This document shows positions 9,031-16,393 of a stretch of 64,000 nucleotides of DNA, one piece after another. The notes below the pieces were generated by a model that was not told the origin of the DNA, did not search any database, and saw only the letters and a program-made list of their open reading frames with translations. The stretch's first letter is position 1, and the number at the start of each line of letters is the position of its first letter. The stretch is from Phycicoccus sp. M110.8 (GTDB lineage Bacteria > Actinomycetota > Actinomycetes > Actinomycetales > Dermatophilaceae): contig NZ_JAWDIC010000001.1 of the NCBI RefSeq assembly GCF_032464895.1, positions 1,054,001 through 1,118,000 on the forward strand, given 5' to 3'. The position numbers were made by a program, and so were the translations under genes.

Positions 9031-9513
9031 CTACCGGTCGGTCAGGGTGCCGACCGCCGCCGCATCGGGGCCCTCGCGAGGGACGATCGAGCGGGCGAGC
9101 CGGCGCACGCCACGCCGCACGCCGAGGACCTGCCCGAGCATGGCGCCCGCGAGCACGGCCAGGCTCACCGGCGCCACGGCGTCGCCGTCCACCCAGTGCC
9201 CGACGAGCCGCGAGCGCGTGAGGGAGAAGACGAGGTACAGGACGAGCACCACGACGCCCACCGCGTCCAGCGTGCCGACGACGCGCTGCTCGAAGTCGTC
9301 CCAGCGCAGGTGCATCATCCGGCTCGCCCCGATGCCGACCAGGACGCCGGCGGAGAGGCCGACGACGGCCTGCCACCACGGGTGCGACGTGCGGAACGCC
9401 ACCTCCGCCACGGCGGCCACGAGGACGACGACGAAGACGACGGCATACACCCGCACCCGCACCAGGATCGAGCGGTCCACGTGGGGCCGCACGACCTCCG
9501 AGCGCTCGCTCAC
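9031..9513 (-). CDS. Small integral membrane protein of unknown function
   Basis: About 160 aa with four likely membrane helices: VYAVVFVVVLVAAVAEVAF, AVVGLSAGVLVGIGASRMM, VGVVVLVLYLVFSL and VSLAVLAGAMLGQVLG. A basic C-terminal stretch follows. I know no family for it. I chose the GTG at 9513, which has GTGAGGG upstream; an in-frame GTG at 9570 would add 19 residues without hydrophobic character. It lies 47 bp downstream of glmU's start region, in the gap between tRNA-Gln and glmU, and could be cotranscribed with glmU. Confidence 0.6.
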   Translation of the reverse strand: MSERSEVVRPHVDRSILVRVRVYAVVFVVVLVAAVAEVAFRTSHPWWQAVVGLSAGVLVGIGASRMMHLRWDDFEQRVVGTLDAVGVVVLVLYLVFSLTRSRLVGHWVDGDAVAPVSLAVLAGAMLGQVLGVRRGVRRLARSIVPREGPDAAAVGTLTDR

Positions 9514-9579
9514 GCGACAGGAACCCTCACGGGCGACGGTGTCACGAGACGTGATCGTAGCGACGGCCACGGGCTCGCG

Positions 9580-9734
9580 CCCCCGCTCGCTCGGCTCCCC
9601 AGGCTCCCCCGCTCGCTCGGCTCCCCGGGCTCCCCGGGTGGGAGCCGGGCGTGTGAGCTCCCGCTCCCCCGCTCGCTCGGCTCCCCGGGTAGGCGCCGGG
9701 CATTCCGGGTTGGCTCCCCGGGTAGGCGCCGGGC
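9580..9734. repeat. Repeat field built from tRNA-Gln 3'-end sequence
   Basis: A 21-bp sequence ending in CTCGGCTCCCC occurs three times (9580-9600, 9606-9626, 9666-9686). A 23-bp sequence GGCTCCCCGGGTAGGCGCC... occurs at 9679-9701 and 9712-9734. A 27-bp segment at 9700-9726 is identical to 9816-9842, which spans the 3' end of the adjacent tRNA-Gln, including CCA and downstream bases. Confidence 0.85.
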
Positions 9735-9826
9735 GTCCGCCCCACCTCGTTCCTCGGTGCGGCGGTCACCCTCCCCGGATTCCAGCCCGGTGAGCCACCC
9801 GGCCTGCGCTGGCGCGCATTCCGGGT

Positions 9827-9908
9827 TGGCTCCCCGGGTAGGAATCGAACCTACGTCGCTTGTCCTGATTCAAAGTCAGGCGGGCCCTGCCAGCAGACCA
9901 ACCGGGGA
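9827..9908 (-). tRNA. tRNA-Gln (anticodon TTG), CCA encoded
   Basis: Acceptor stem TCCCCGG pairs with CCGGGGA. The anticodon stem CCTGA/TCAGG holds the loop CTTTGAA (anticodon TTG). The T arm is GTAGG-TTCGATT-CCTAC, followed by discriminator G and CCA. The D arm GGTC...GGCC is intact. At 79 nt before CCA it is longer than usual: two bases precede the anticodon stem and the variable region has about nine. The position beside glmU/prs is conserved in actinobacteria. Confidence 0.85.
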
Positions 9909-9982
9909 ACGACCCCGCCAGGGGCCGGTCACAGGGTATCCACGCCTTCCCGGGCGGCCGACCACGACGACGCCCTCGTGAC

Positions 9983-10017
9983 AACCTACGGCAACGTAGG
10001 TTACGTTTTCGTAGGTT
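9983..10017. promoter_or_regulatory. Candidate operator of the desaturase gene
   Basis: Perfect inverted repeat AACCTACG-GCAA-CGTAGGTT at 9983-10002, followed by a third direct copy CGTAGGTT at 10010-10017. It lies 41-75 bp upstream of the desaturase ATG, the right place for a repressor site. Confidence 0.65.
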
Positions 10018-10057
10018 CGCAGCGCCGCGACTGACCGACCCACGGAAAGGTCCCCCC

Positions 10058-11044
10058 ATGACGACCGTGACCCCCTCGGCCACCAGCTCCGACGCCACCC
10101 CGGCGGCCCCGGGCGCCCCGTCGCCGGACACTGCGTCCCAGCCCACTGGCGCGGCTGTGGAGCGCAAGGGCAACGGCGAGCAGCTGACCCTCGGCCTGTT
10201 CATCGGCGTCCCGTTCCTCGCCCTCCTGGCGGCCATCCCGGTCGCCTGGGGCTGGGGCCTGGGCTGGCACGACGTGGTCATCGCGCTCGTCATGTATGCC
10301 GTCGCCGGGCACGGCATCACGGTCGGCTTCCACCGGTACTTCACCCACGGGTCGTTCAAGGCCAGGCGGGGCCTCAAGATCGCGCTCGCGGTCGCCGGGT
10401 CGCTGGCCATCGAGGGCCCCGTGGTCCGCTGGGTCGCCGACCACCGCCGGCACCACGCGTTCTCCGACCGCGAGGGCGACCCGCACAGCCCGTGGCGCTA
10501 CGGCGAGACCGTCCCCGCGCTCGCCAAGGGGCTGTGGTGGGCCCACACCGGCTGGCTGTTCGACGTGGAGCAGACCCCGCGCGGCAAGTACGCACCCGAC
10601 CTCATGGCCGACCCCGACATCCAGCGGGTCGACCGGGCGTTCCCGTGGCTCGTCGCCACCTCGATGCTCCTGCCGGCCCTCGCCGGCGGGCTGTGGTCGA
10701 TGAGCTGGCAGGGCGCCCTCACCGCGTTCTTCTGGGGCTCCCTCGTCCGGGTCTCCCTGCTCCACCACGTCACCTGGTCGATCAACTCGATCTGCCACAC
10801 GATCGGCGAGCGGCCGTTCCGCAGCCGCGACAGGTCCGGCAACGTCTGGTGGCTGGCCTTCCTCTCCATGGGCGAGTCGTGGCACAACCTGCACCACGCC
10901 GACCCGACGTGCGCGCGCCACGGCGTCGAGAAGGGCCAGATCGACTCCAGCGCCCGTGTGATCCGCCTCTTCGAGAAGGCCGGCTGGGCCCACGACGTCC
11001 GCTGGCCCGTCGCCAAGCGACTCGACGCCCGCCGCGTGGCCTGA
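10058..11044 (+). CDS. Membrane acyl-CoA (delta-9 type) fatty acid desaturase
   Basis: Di-iron membrane enzyme that inserts a double bond in acyl chains. 328 aa. The three histidine boxes are present: HRYFTH, HRRHH and HNLHH, with hydrophobic segments before and between them (FIGVPFLALLAAIPVAW, VIALVMYAVAGHGITVGF). The first about 40 residues are Ala/Pro/Thr-rich and disordered. ATG start with GGAAAGG upstream. The upstream CGTAGGTT inverted repeat suggests specific, probably lipid-responsive, control. Electron donor not seen nearby. Confidence 0.93.
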   Translation: MTTVTPSATSSDATPAAPGAPSPDTASQPTGAAVERKGNGEQLTLGLFIGVPFLALLAAIPVAWGWGLGWHDVVIALVMYAVAGHGITVGFHRYFTHGSFKARRGLKIALAVAGSLAIEGPVVRWVADHRRHHAFSDREGDPHSPWRYGETVPALAKGLWWAHTGWLFDVEQTPRGKYAPDLMADPDIQRVDRAFPWLVATSMLLPALAGGLWSMSWQGALTAFFWGSLVRVSLLHHVTWSINSICHTIGERPFRSRDRSGNVWWLAFLSMGESWHNLHHADPTCARHGVEKGQIDSSARVIRLFEKAGWAHDVRWPVAKRLDARRVA

Positions 11045-11056
11045 CACGGGACGCCA

Positions 11057-11100
11057 CGACACCGGACGCCCGACCACCGGAAGCCCGACCACCGGACGCC
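11057..11100. repeat. 15-bp tandem repeat after the desaturase
   Basis: Units related to CGACCACCGGACGCC at 11057-11070 (one base short), 11071-11085 and 11086-11100, starting 13 bp after the desaturase stop. Confidence 0.7.
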
Positions 11101-11266
11101 CGACCGCGACCCGGCGCCGTGGTCGCCGTCTCCACCATTCGGCGTACGCCCGTGCGGGCGGGCGCTGGTAGAACGCTGGCTACGGCCTGCCGGCCGGGTC
11201 GGCCCGTCGCGTGACGGTGACCGGACGCGGGCCACGCGCAGCGCTTCTCACGGGGGTTGGACGACG

Positions 11267-12331
11267 ATGGGTGCAGGGACGACGGACGTGGGCTCGGCCC
11301 TGGGCGCGAAGCTGCGGGCGGTGCTCGACGAGCTCGCCCTCGACCTGCACGGGCGCGTGGTCCTCACCGAGGCCGCCACCGGCCCCTACGTCGTGACCGC
11401 CCTGCTCGCCGCCCTGGCCGGGGCCGAGGTGTACGCGTACGCCAGGGACACGGCATACGGCACCGCCACCCAGGCGATCGACGCCACCCGCGCCGCGGGC
11501 GAGGGGCTGGCGGCTGCCCGCGACATCACCTACCTGCAGGAGCTCACCCCCGACGTGGTGGCGCGCGCCGACGTCATCACGAACAGCGGCCAGCTGCGGC
11601 CGCTCGACGAGTCGCTGCTGCGCCACGCCAAGGACTCCCTCGTCATCCCGCTCATGTTCGAGGCGTGGGAGTGGCGCGAGGGCGACCTCGACCTCGACTA
11701 CGCGCGCAGCCGCGGCATGACCGTCGGTGCCACGAACGAGCGGCACCCGGCGGTCGACGTGTTCGGCTACCTCGGCGACATGGCGCTGCGCCAGGTCCTC
11801 GACTCCGGCACGACGCCCTACCGCAACCGCTTCGTCCTGCTCACCAACAACGACTTCGGCCCCTACATCGCGCGGGTCCTCGGCACCGTGGGCGCGGGCC
11901 TGGCCGTCGTGGCGCCCGACGACCAGCGCGGGGCGTATGCCGGGCTGCCCGGCGTGGACTGGGTCGGCGGCTTCCCCGAGGTGCGGCTCCCGGCGGAGTA
12001 CCGCGACGCCGAGGCGGTCGTCTTCACGGCGTACCCCTTCGACCGCACCTGGATCGGCAAGGACGGCCCCGTCGACGTCGCCGCGCTGGCGGCGGCGCTG
12101 ACGCACCCACGCGTCCTGAGGTATGCCGGGGACGTCGACGTGCGCGCCCTCGAGGCGCACGGGGTGGGGTACTTCCCCCGCGAGGTGCCGTCCGGCCACA
12201 TGGGCGTCCTGCCCTCGGCCGTCGGCCTCGACCCCGTCATCCGGCTGCAGGCCGGCGGTCTCAAGGCGGCCGAGGCGATGCTCACCGGGGAGCACCTGCA
12301 CGCGGGGGTGCCGGTGGTCGAGCTGCTGTGA
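11267..12331 (+). CDS. Unknown protein, possible nucleotide-binding (Rossmann-like) fold
   Basis: 354 aa, not recognised. Alternating beta/alpha hydrophobicity is visible, with LHGRVVLTEAATGPYVVTA near the N-terminus, DVITNSGQLRPL and a second block RFVLLTNNDFGPYIARVLG. These look like two Rossmann-type domains as in hydroxyacid or amino-acid dehydrogenases, but no certain GxGxxG is present. Its stop overlaps the GTG of the formyltransferase gene by 4 bp, so the two are cotranslated and probably act in one pathway. ATG start at 11267. Confidence 0.75.
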   Translation: MGAGTTDVGSALGAKLRAVLDELALDLHGRVVLTEAATGPYVVTALLAALAGAEVYAYARDTAYGTATQAIDATRAAGEGLAAARDITYLQELTPDVVARADVITNSGQLRPLDESLLRHAKDSLVIPLMFEAWEWREGDLDLDYARSRGMTVGATNERHPAVDVFGYLGDMALRQVLDSGTTPYRNRFVLLTNNDFGPYIARVLGTVGAGLAVVAPDDQRGAYAGLPGVDWVGGFPEVRLPAEYRDAEAVVFTAYPFDRTWIGKDGPVDVAALAAALTHPRVLRYAGDVDVRALEAHGVGYFPREVPSGHMGVLPSAVGLDPVIRLQAGGLKAAEAMLTGEHLHAGVPVVELL

Positions 12332-13263
12332 CCGCCGTCGACCCCCTCGTCGCGATCGGCCGGTCGCGGCTGCTGCACGACTCCGTCGAGCACCTCGCCG
12401 CGGCGGGTCACCGGTTCGCGGCCATCGTCACGGCTCCGCCGTCGCCGGAGTACGACGTGGGCCCGGCGGACTTCGCAGCCCAGGCGGACCGGCTGGGGTG
12501 CGAGCTCTTCGTGGTCGAGAAGGGCGGCGTGCCCCCGGAGGTGTCCGCGGCGGTCGAGCGACACGGGCCGGCGGCGGCCGTCAGCGTCAACTGGCAGTAC
12601 GTGCTGCCGGGTCCGTTCCTCGACCTGTTTCCCCACGGTGTGCTCAACCTGCACCTCGGCAACCTCCCCGACTACAAGGGCAACGCCACCGTCAACTGGT
12701 CGATCCTCAACGGCGAGAACGAGATCCACGCGAACGTCCACCGGATGGCGGTCGAGCTCGACGCCGGCGACGTCATCGCCCGCGCCCCGATCCCCCTCGA
12801 CGACACCACCTACGTGGGCGACGTGCTCGCCCGCGCCCAGGAGCTGGCCCCCGACCTGTTCCGACAGGCCCTCGAGCGCCTCGCCGAGGACCCGACCTCC
12901 TGCGTCGTCCCGGGGTCCACGGCGGGCCTGCGCTGCTACCCGAGGCTGCCCGAGGACGGCCTGATCGACTGGACCCGCCCCGCCGGGGAGGTCGCCCGGC
13001 TGGTCCGCGCCTCCTCCCGTCCCTACCCCGGCGCCTACAGCTTCCTCGGCGGCCGGCGCATCACGGTCTGGCGGGCCGCGGTCTCCGACCGCACCGACTT
13101 CCTCGCCGTTCCCGGCCACGTGCTGGGACGCGGACCGGGGTCGACGCTGCTGGTCGCGTGCGGGGACGGGGCGCTGGAGCTGCAGGAGGTCTCGGTCGGC
13201 GAGGACTGCGTCGAACCGGCCGGCCTGACGCGCAGCATCCGGGCCCGGTTCTCCTCGTCCTGA
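12328..13263 (+). CDS. Formyltransferase-domain protein (Fmt/sugar N-formyltransferase family)
   Basis: 311 aa with the formyl-transferase fold. The catalytic triad region is visible as VSVNWQ (Asn), NLHLGNLPDYKG (His) and ELDAGDVIA (Asp), followed by a C-terminal Fmt-like domain with LRCYPRLPEDGLIDW and ASSRPYPGAYSFL. The genuine fmt gene normally sits beside def, so this lone copy paired with an unknown enzyme is more likely to formylate an amino sugar or other amine using N10-formyl-THF. GTG start at 12328 within the upstream gene's stop. Confidence 0.82.
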   Translation: MTAVDPLVAIGRSRLLHDSVEHLAAAGHRFAAIVTAPPSPEYDVGPADFAAQADRLGCELFVVEKGGVPPEVSAAVERHGPAAAVSVNWQYVLPGPFLDLFPHGVLNLHLGNLPDYKGNATVNWSILNGENEIHANVHRMAVELDAGDVIARAPIPLDDTTYVGDVLARAQELAPDLFRQALERLAEDPTSCVVPGSTAGLRCYPRLPEDGLIDWTRPAGEVARLVRASSRPYPGAYSFLGGRRITVWRAAVSDRTDFLAVPGHVLGRGPGSTLLVACGDGALELQEVSVGEDCVEPAGLTRSIRARFSSS

Positions 13264-13313
13264 CAGGCCCGGTTCTCCTCGTCCTGACAGGCCCGGCTCT
13301 CCTCGTCCTGACG
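13242..13313. repeat. Three 24-bp tandem repeats over the formyltransferase stop codon
   Basis: Units begin at 13242, 13266 and 13290 and share CCCGG-TCTCCTCGTCCTGAC. The first unit encodes the last residues and stop of the formyltransferase gene; the next two repeat that stop context downstream. Confidence 0.85.
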
Positions 13314-13379
13314 GGCACCGTCCCCTGCCGGCGGCGCACCGCGCGACCGGGCGGCCCGGCATACCGGCAGAATGGTGAG

Positions 13380-14027
13380 GTGAGCGACACCCAGGGGGCA
13401 CCGGCGACGAGCGCAGCTCGCCTGCGCATGACCGGCAAGCAGCGACGCGAGCAGCTGATCGAGGTCGGCCGCAAGCTGTTCGCCGAGAAAGGCGTCGAGG
13501 GCACGACCGTCGAGGAGATCGCCGCGAAGGCGAGCGTCTCCAAGCCCGTCGTGTACGAGCACTTCGGCGGCAAGGAGGGCCTGTACGCCGTCGTGGTCGA
13601 CCGCGAGATCGCCGCGCTGCTCGGCTCGATCACCGGCGCCCTGACCACCGAGATGGGCAGCCGGGAGACACTGGAACGGGCCGCGCTGGCGCTGCTCGAC
13701 TACATCGAGACGTCGACCGACGGGTTCCGGATCCTGGTGCGGGACAGCCCCGCCGGGCAGTCGACCGGGTCGTTCGCGAGCCTCATCTCCGACGTCGCCA
13801 GCCAGGTCGAGCACATCCTCGCGGCGGAGTTCAAGCGCCGGAAGCTCGACCCGAAGGCCGCCCCCCTCTACGCGCAGATGCTCGTCGGCATGGTCGCCCT
13901 GACCGGCCAGTGGTGGCTCGACTCGCGCAGGATGAAGAAGGCGGACGTCGCGGCCCACCTCGTCAACCTGGCGTGGAACGGCCTCGCCGGGATGGAGAAG
14001 AAGCCGGACCTCGTCACCCGGCGCTAG
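13380..14027 (+). CDS. TetR/AcrR-family transcriptional regulator
   Basis: 215 aa. The N-terminal helix-turn-helix is clear: REQLIEVGRKLFAEKG, TTVEEIAAKASVSKP, VVYEHFGGKEGLY. The C-terminal ligand domain ends WWLDSRRMKKADVAAHLVNLAWNGL. The gene resembles the TetR gene that follows glmU in mycobacteria, so it may be a conserved neighbour displaced by inserted genes. GTG start at 13380; an ATG at 13428 is the alternative. No operator was recognised upstream. Confidence 0.9.
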   Translation: MSDTQGAPATSAARLRMTGKQRREQLIEVGRKLFAEKGVEGTTVEEIAAKASVSKPVVYEHFGGKEGLYAVVVDREIAALLGSITGALTTEMGSRETLERAALALLDYIETSTDGFRILVRDSPAGQSTGSFASLISDVASQVEHILAAEFKRRKLDPKAAPLYAQMLVGMVALTGQWWLDSRRMKKADVAAHLVNLAWNGLAGMEKKPDLVTRR

Positions 14028-14069
14028 ACCGCCGACCACCCGGCCAGCGAGGCTCGGAGCGCAGGCCGC

Positions 14070-14885
14070 TCACCCCTTCCCCACGGCAGCGTGGCCGACG
14101 CAGAAGATGCGGCGGAACGGGAGGACCACGCCGACGTCGGTGCGCGGGTAGGCCTCGCGGAGCCGGGCGTCGTACTCGGCGAGGAAGGCGTCCCGCTCCT
14201 GCGCGTCGGGGAGGGCCTCCAGGACCGGCCGCAGCCCGGTGCCGCGGACCCACTCCAGGACCGGGCTCGCCTGCACCCCCTCGGGGTCGAGGACGTGCTG
14301 GTACGTGGTCTCCCAGGCGTCGACCTCCAGCCCGGCGGCGGCGAAGAGCTCGACGTAGTCGGCCGGCTCGGCGACGGCCAGCCGTTCGAGCGCCGGCCGC
14401 AGCCGGTCCGCCGCGGGGTGGGTGGCCGCGACCTCGCGCATGAGGCGGTGCGAGGGCGCGTCGAGGTTGCCGGGGACCTGCATCGCCAGCCAGCCACCGG
14501 GCGCCAGCGACGCGGCCCAGGCGCGCAGCAGGTCCTGGTGGCCGGGCACCCACTGCAGCGTGGCGTTGCTGACGACGACGTCGGGCGCCGCGGCGAGGCT
14601 CGCGATGTCCCACGTGGCCAGGTCGGCCTCCACCCACTCGACCCGGCCGTCCGGGTCCAATGACCGCGCGGCGTCGAGCATCTGCGGCGAGAAGTCCACG
14701 CCGACCACCCGGGCACCGGGCCACCGGTCGGCGAGCGTGAGGGTCAGCGGCCCGTTGCCGCAGCCGAGGTCGACCACCAGCCGGGGTGCGCTCGCGCCGA
14801 CCCGGGCGAGCAGGTCGCCGAACGGCCGGGACCGGTGGTCGGAGAACCTCGCGTACTGGTCGGGGTCCCAGGTCGTCGTCGCCAT
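14070..14885 (-). CDS. tam: Trans-aconitate 2-methyltransferase
   Basis: SAM-dependent enzyme that methylates trans-aconitate, a toxic isomer that inhibits aconitase. 271 aa. The start MATTTWDPDQYARFSDHRSR is characteristic of Tam. The SAM-binding motif I is VVDLGCGNGPLTL, followed by VVGVDFSPQML and the NATLQWVPGH block. ATG at 14885 with GAGGGAGA upstream. It is divergent from a MarR gene across a perfect palindrome. This matches the tam-tamR arrangement described in Streptomyces, where TamR senses citrate-cycle aconitates. Confidence 0.92.
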   Translation of the reverse strand: MATTTWDPDQYARFSDHRSRPFGDLLARVGASAPRLVVDLGCGNGPLTLTLADRWPGARVVGVDFSPQMLDAARSLDPDGRVEWVEADLATWDIASLAAAPDVVVSNATLQWVPGHQDLLRAWAASLAPGGWLAMQVPGNLDAPSHRLMREVAATHPAADRLRPALERLAVAEPADYVELFAAAGLEVDAWETTYQHVLDPEGVQASPVLEWVRGTGLRPVLEALPDAQERDAFLAEYDARLREAYPRTDVGVVLPFRRIFCVGHAAVGKG

Positions 14886-14905
14886 CGCCGTCTCCCTCGC
14901 TCTAG

Positions 14906-14925
14906 GTATCTTGATATCAAGATAC
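14906..14925. promoter_or_regulatory. Perfect 20-bp palindromic operator between tam and the MarR gene
   Basis: GTATCTTGATATCAAGATAC is a perfect dyad midway between the two divergent starts. The form is typical of MarR-family sites (TATCTTGA half-sites), so the neighbouring MarR protein very likely binds here and controls both genes. Confidence 0.85.
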
Positions 14926-14949
14926 TTGACCACGGCTAGAGTTTCCACC

Positions 14950-15468
14950 ATGAGCCCCCAGGCGGACGACGTCGACCGGATCGTCGACGCGTGGCGACGC
15001 GAGCGCCCGGACCTCGACGTCGCCCCGCTGCACGTGCTGTCGCGCATCTCGCGGCTGGCCCGGCGGCTCGACCTCGACCGGGCGCAGGCGTTCGCCCAGC
15101 ACCAGCTCGAGGGCTGGGAGTTCGACGTGCTGTCGGCCCTGCGGCGGTCCGGCGCCCCCTACGAGCTGTCCCCCGGCCAGCTGATCCGCCAGACGCTCGT
15201 CACCAGCGGGACGATGACCAACCGGGTCGACCGGCTGGAGCGCCGGGGCCTGGTCGAGCGCAGCCCGAGCCCGACCGACCGGCGCGGGGTCATCGTCCGG
15301 CTGACCCCGGCCGGCCGCGACACGGTGGACGCCGCCATGGCGGACCTGCTGACCCGCGAGCGGGCGCTGCTGTCCGACCTGTCCGGCGAGGACCGCGACC
15401 ACCTGGCGGCGACGCTGCGCGACCTGCTGGCACCGTTCGAGTCCGAGGCCGCCTCCGCGGAGGGCTGA
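14950..15468 (+). CDS. tamR: MarR-family regulator (TamR-like)
   Basis: 172 aa winged-helix regulator. Visible are the dimer helices (VLSRISRLARRLDLDRAQAF), the recognition region LSPGQLIRQTLVTSGTMTNRVDRLERRG and the wing RSPSPTDRRGVIVRLT. The divergent tam gene and the shared palindrome point to TamR function. By analogy it would be relieved by trans-aconitate or citrate. ATG at 14950 lies 9 nt after a TAGAGT that fits a -10 element, so the mRNA may be almost leaderless. Confidence 0.88.
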   Translation: MSPQADDVDRIVDAWRRERPDLDVAPLHVLSRISRLARRLDLDRAQAFAQHQLEGWEFDVLSALRRSGAPYELSPGQLIRQTLVTSGTMTNRVDRLERRGLVERSPSPTDRRGVIVRLTPAGRDTVDAAMADLLTRERALLSDLSGEDRDHLAATLRDLLAPFESEAASAEG

Positions 15469-15522
15469 CGCCCGGGCGCAGCGGCCACCCGCCGCGCCCT
15501 CGACCAGCGTCCGCTGCTCCGG

Positions 15523-16326
15523 CTACCGCCGGTCGCCCTGCACCCAGCGCAGGACCGTCGTCGCCAACGGGGTCCACGCCGGCTCGGCGTCCGTGCCGTC
15601 GTTGAGCATCCCCCACCCGTGGCCGCCGGGCGTCGAGACGAACCGCTTGGTCCCGGCGGGCGTGGTCCCGAACGCCGCACGCGTCCGTGCCGGCTCCATC
15701 GTCCGGTCGCCCGGCGCGATCGCCACGAGCAGCGGCACCGTCACCCAGGGTGCCGCCTCCTGCGCCGAGGGCACCCCGAACCCGTCGAACGGCCCCGACA
15801 GGTCCACGATCGCGTCCGCCCCGGCCTGCTGTCCGACGCCCAGGGCGATCACCCCACCCATCGAGGCGCCCACCACCGTGACCCGCTCGGCGCCCTGCTG
15901 CCGCGCCCAGTCCACCGCGAGCCGCACCTGGGCCTCGGGGTCCCCCGCGAAGGCCGGCGTGCACCTCGCCCGACCCCACCCGCAGAGGTCGACGAGCACA
16001 CCCCGCACCCCGCGCTCGGCCGCCCACGCGGCATACGACACCCAGCCGCAGAACCCCGAGGGGGCGGTCTGGTGCAGGTAGACGGCCACGGTGCGCCCGG
16101 TCCCGATCGTCGCACCCGTCATCACGCTGCCGTCGGGCGCCCGGAGGTCGACCAGGGTGCCGCCTTCGAACGGCACCTTGCAGCGCTCGGCGACCGTCGT
16201 CGGGGTGACGATCGGCAGCGGCCGCGGGGTGCGCGTGGCGCTCGCCGTGTCGGGGGCACCCCCGCCGGACCCGCACCCGGCCAGAACCAGCACCAGCACC
16301 CAGGCCAGCCCATAGACGCGCGCCAT
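15523..16326 (-). CDS. Exported lipoprotein, alpha/beta hydrolase fold
   Basis: 267 aa. The signal peptide ends in the lipobox LAGC (residues about 14-17), so it is anchored to the membrane outer face. The hydrolase core has the nucleophile elbow VVGASMGGVIAL (G-x-S-x-G), IAPGDRT as a possible Asp region and TPGGHGWG with the likely catalytic His. It could be an esterase or dienelactone-hydrolase-like enzyme. ATG at 16326; it is divergent from a PadR gene with a shared palindrome 46 bp away, so PadR may repress it. Confidence 0.82.
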   Translation of the reverse strand: MARVYGLAWVLVLVLAGCGSGGGAPDTASATRTPRPLPIVTPTTVAERCKVPFEGGTLVDLRAPDGSVMTGATIGTGRTVAVYLHQTAPSGFCGWVSYAAWAAERGVRGVLVDLCGWGRARCTPAFAGDPEAQVRLAVDWARQQGAERVTVVGASMGGVIALGVGQQAGADAIVDLSGPFDGFGVPSAQEAAPWVTVPLLVAIAPGDRTMEPARTRAAFGTTPAGTKRFVSTPGGHGWGMLNDGTDAEPAWTPLATTVLRWVQGDRR

Positions 16327-16371
16327 GACTCCCCACCGTCCCGGCGAGCCCGCCCCCACCCCACGCCTCCA

Positions 16372-16393
16372 CATATGTCAACATTGACATATG
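16372..16393. promoter_or_regulatory. PadR-type operator overlapping the padR start codon
   Basis: CATATGTCAA-CA-TTGACATATG is a perfect inverted repeat containing ATGT...ACAT half-sites typical of PadR-family operators. Its right end includes the ATG at 16391-16393, so repressor binding would cover the start codon as well as the divergent promoter. Confidence 0.75.

Noticed and set aside
9827-9908. Reading the tRNA as a class II (Ser/Leu) tRNA because of the long variable region
   Set aside because: The anticodon loop CTTTGAA with a perfect CCTGA/TCAGG stem gives TTG (Gln); alternative loops for Ser do not pair.
12328-13263. Housekeeping methionyl-tRNA formyltransferase (fmt)
   Set aside because: No def or rsmB neighbour and paired with an unknown gene; the motif set fits the broader formyltransferase family, so I did not assign fmt.
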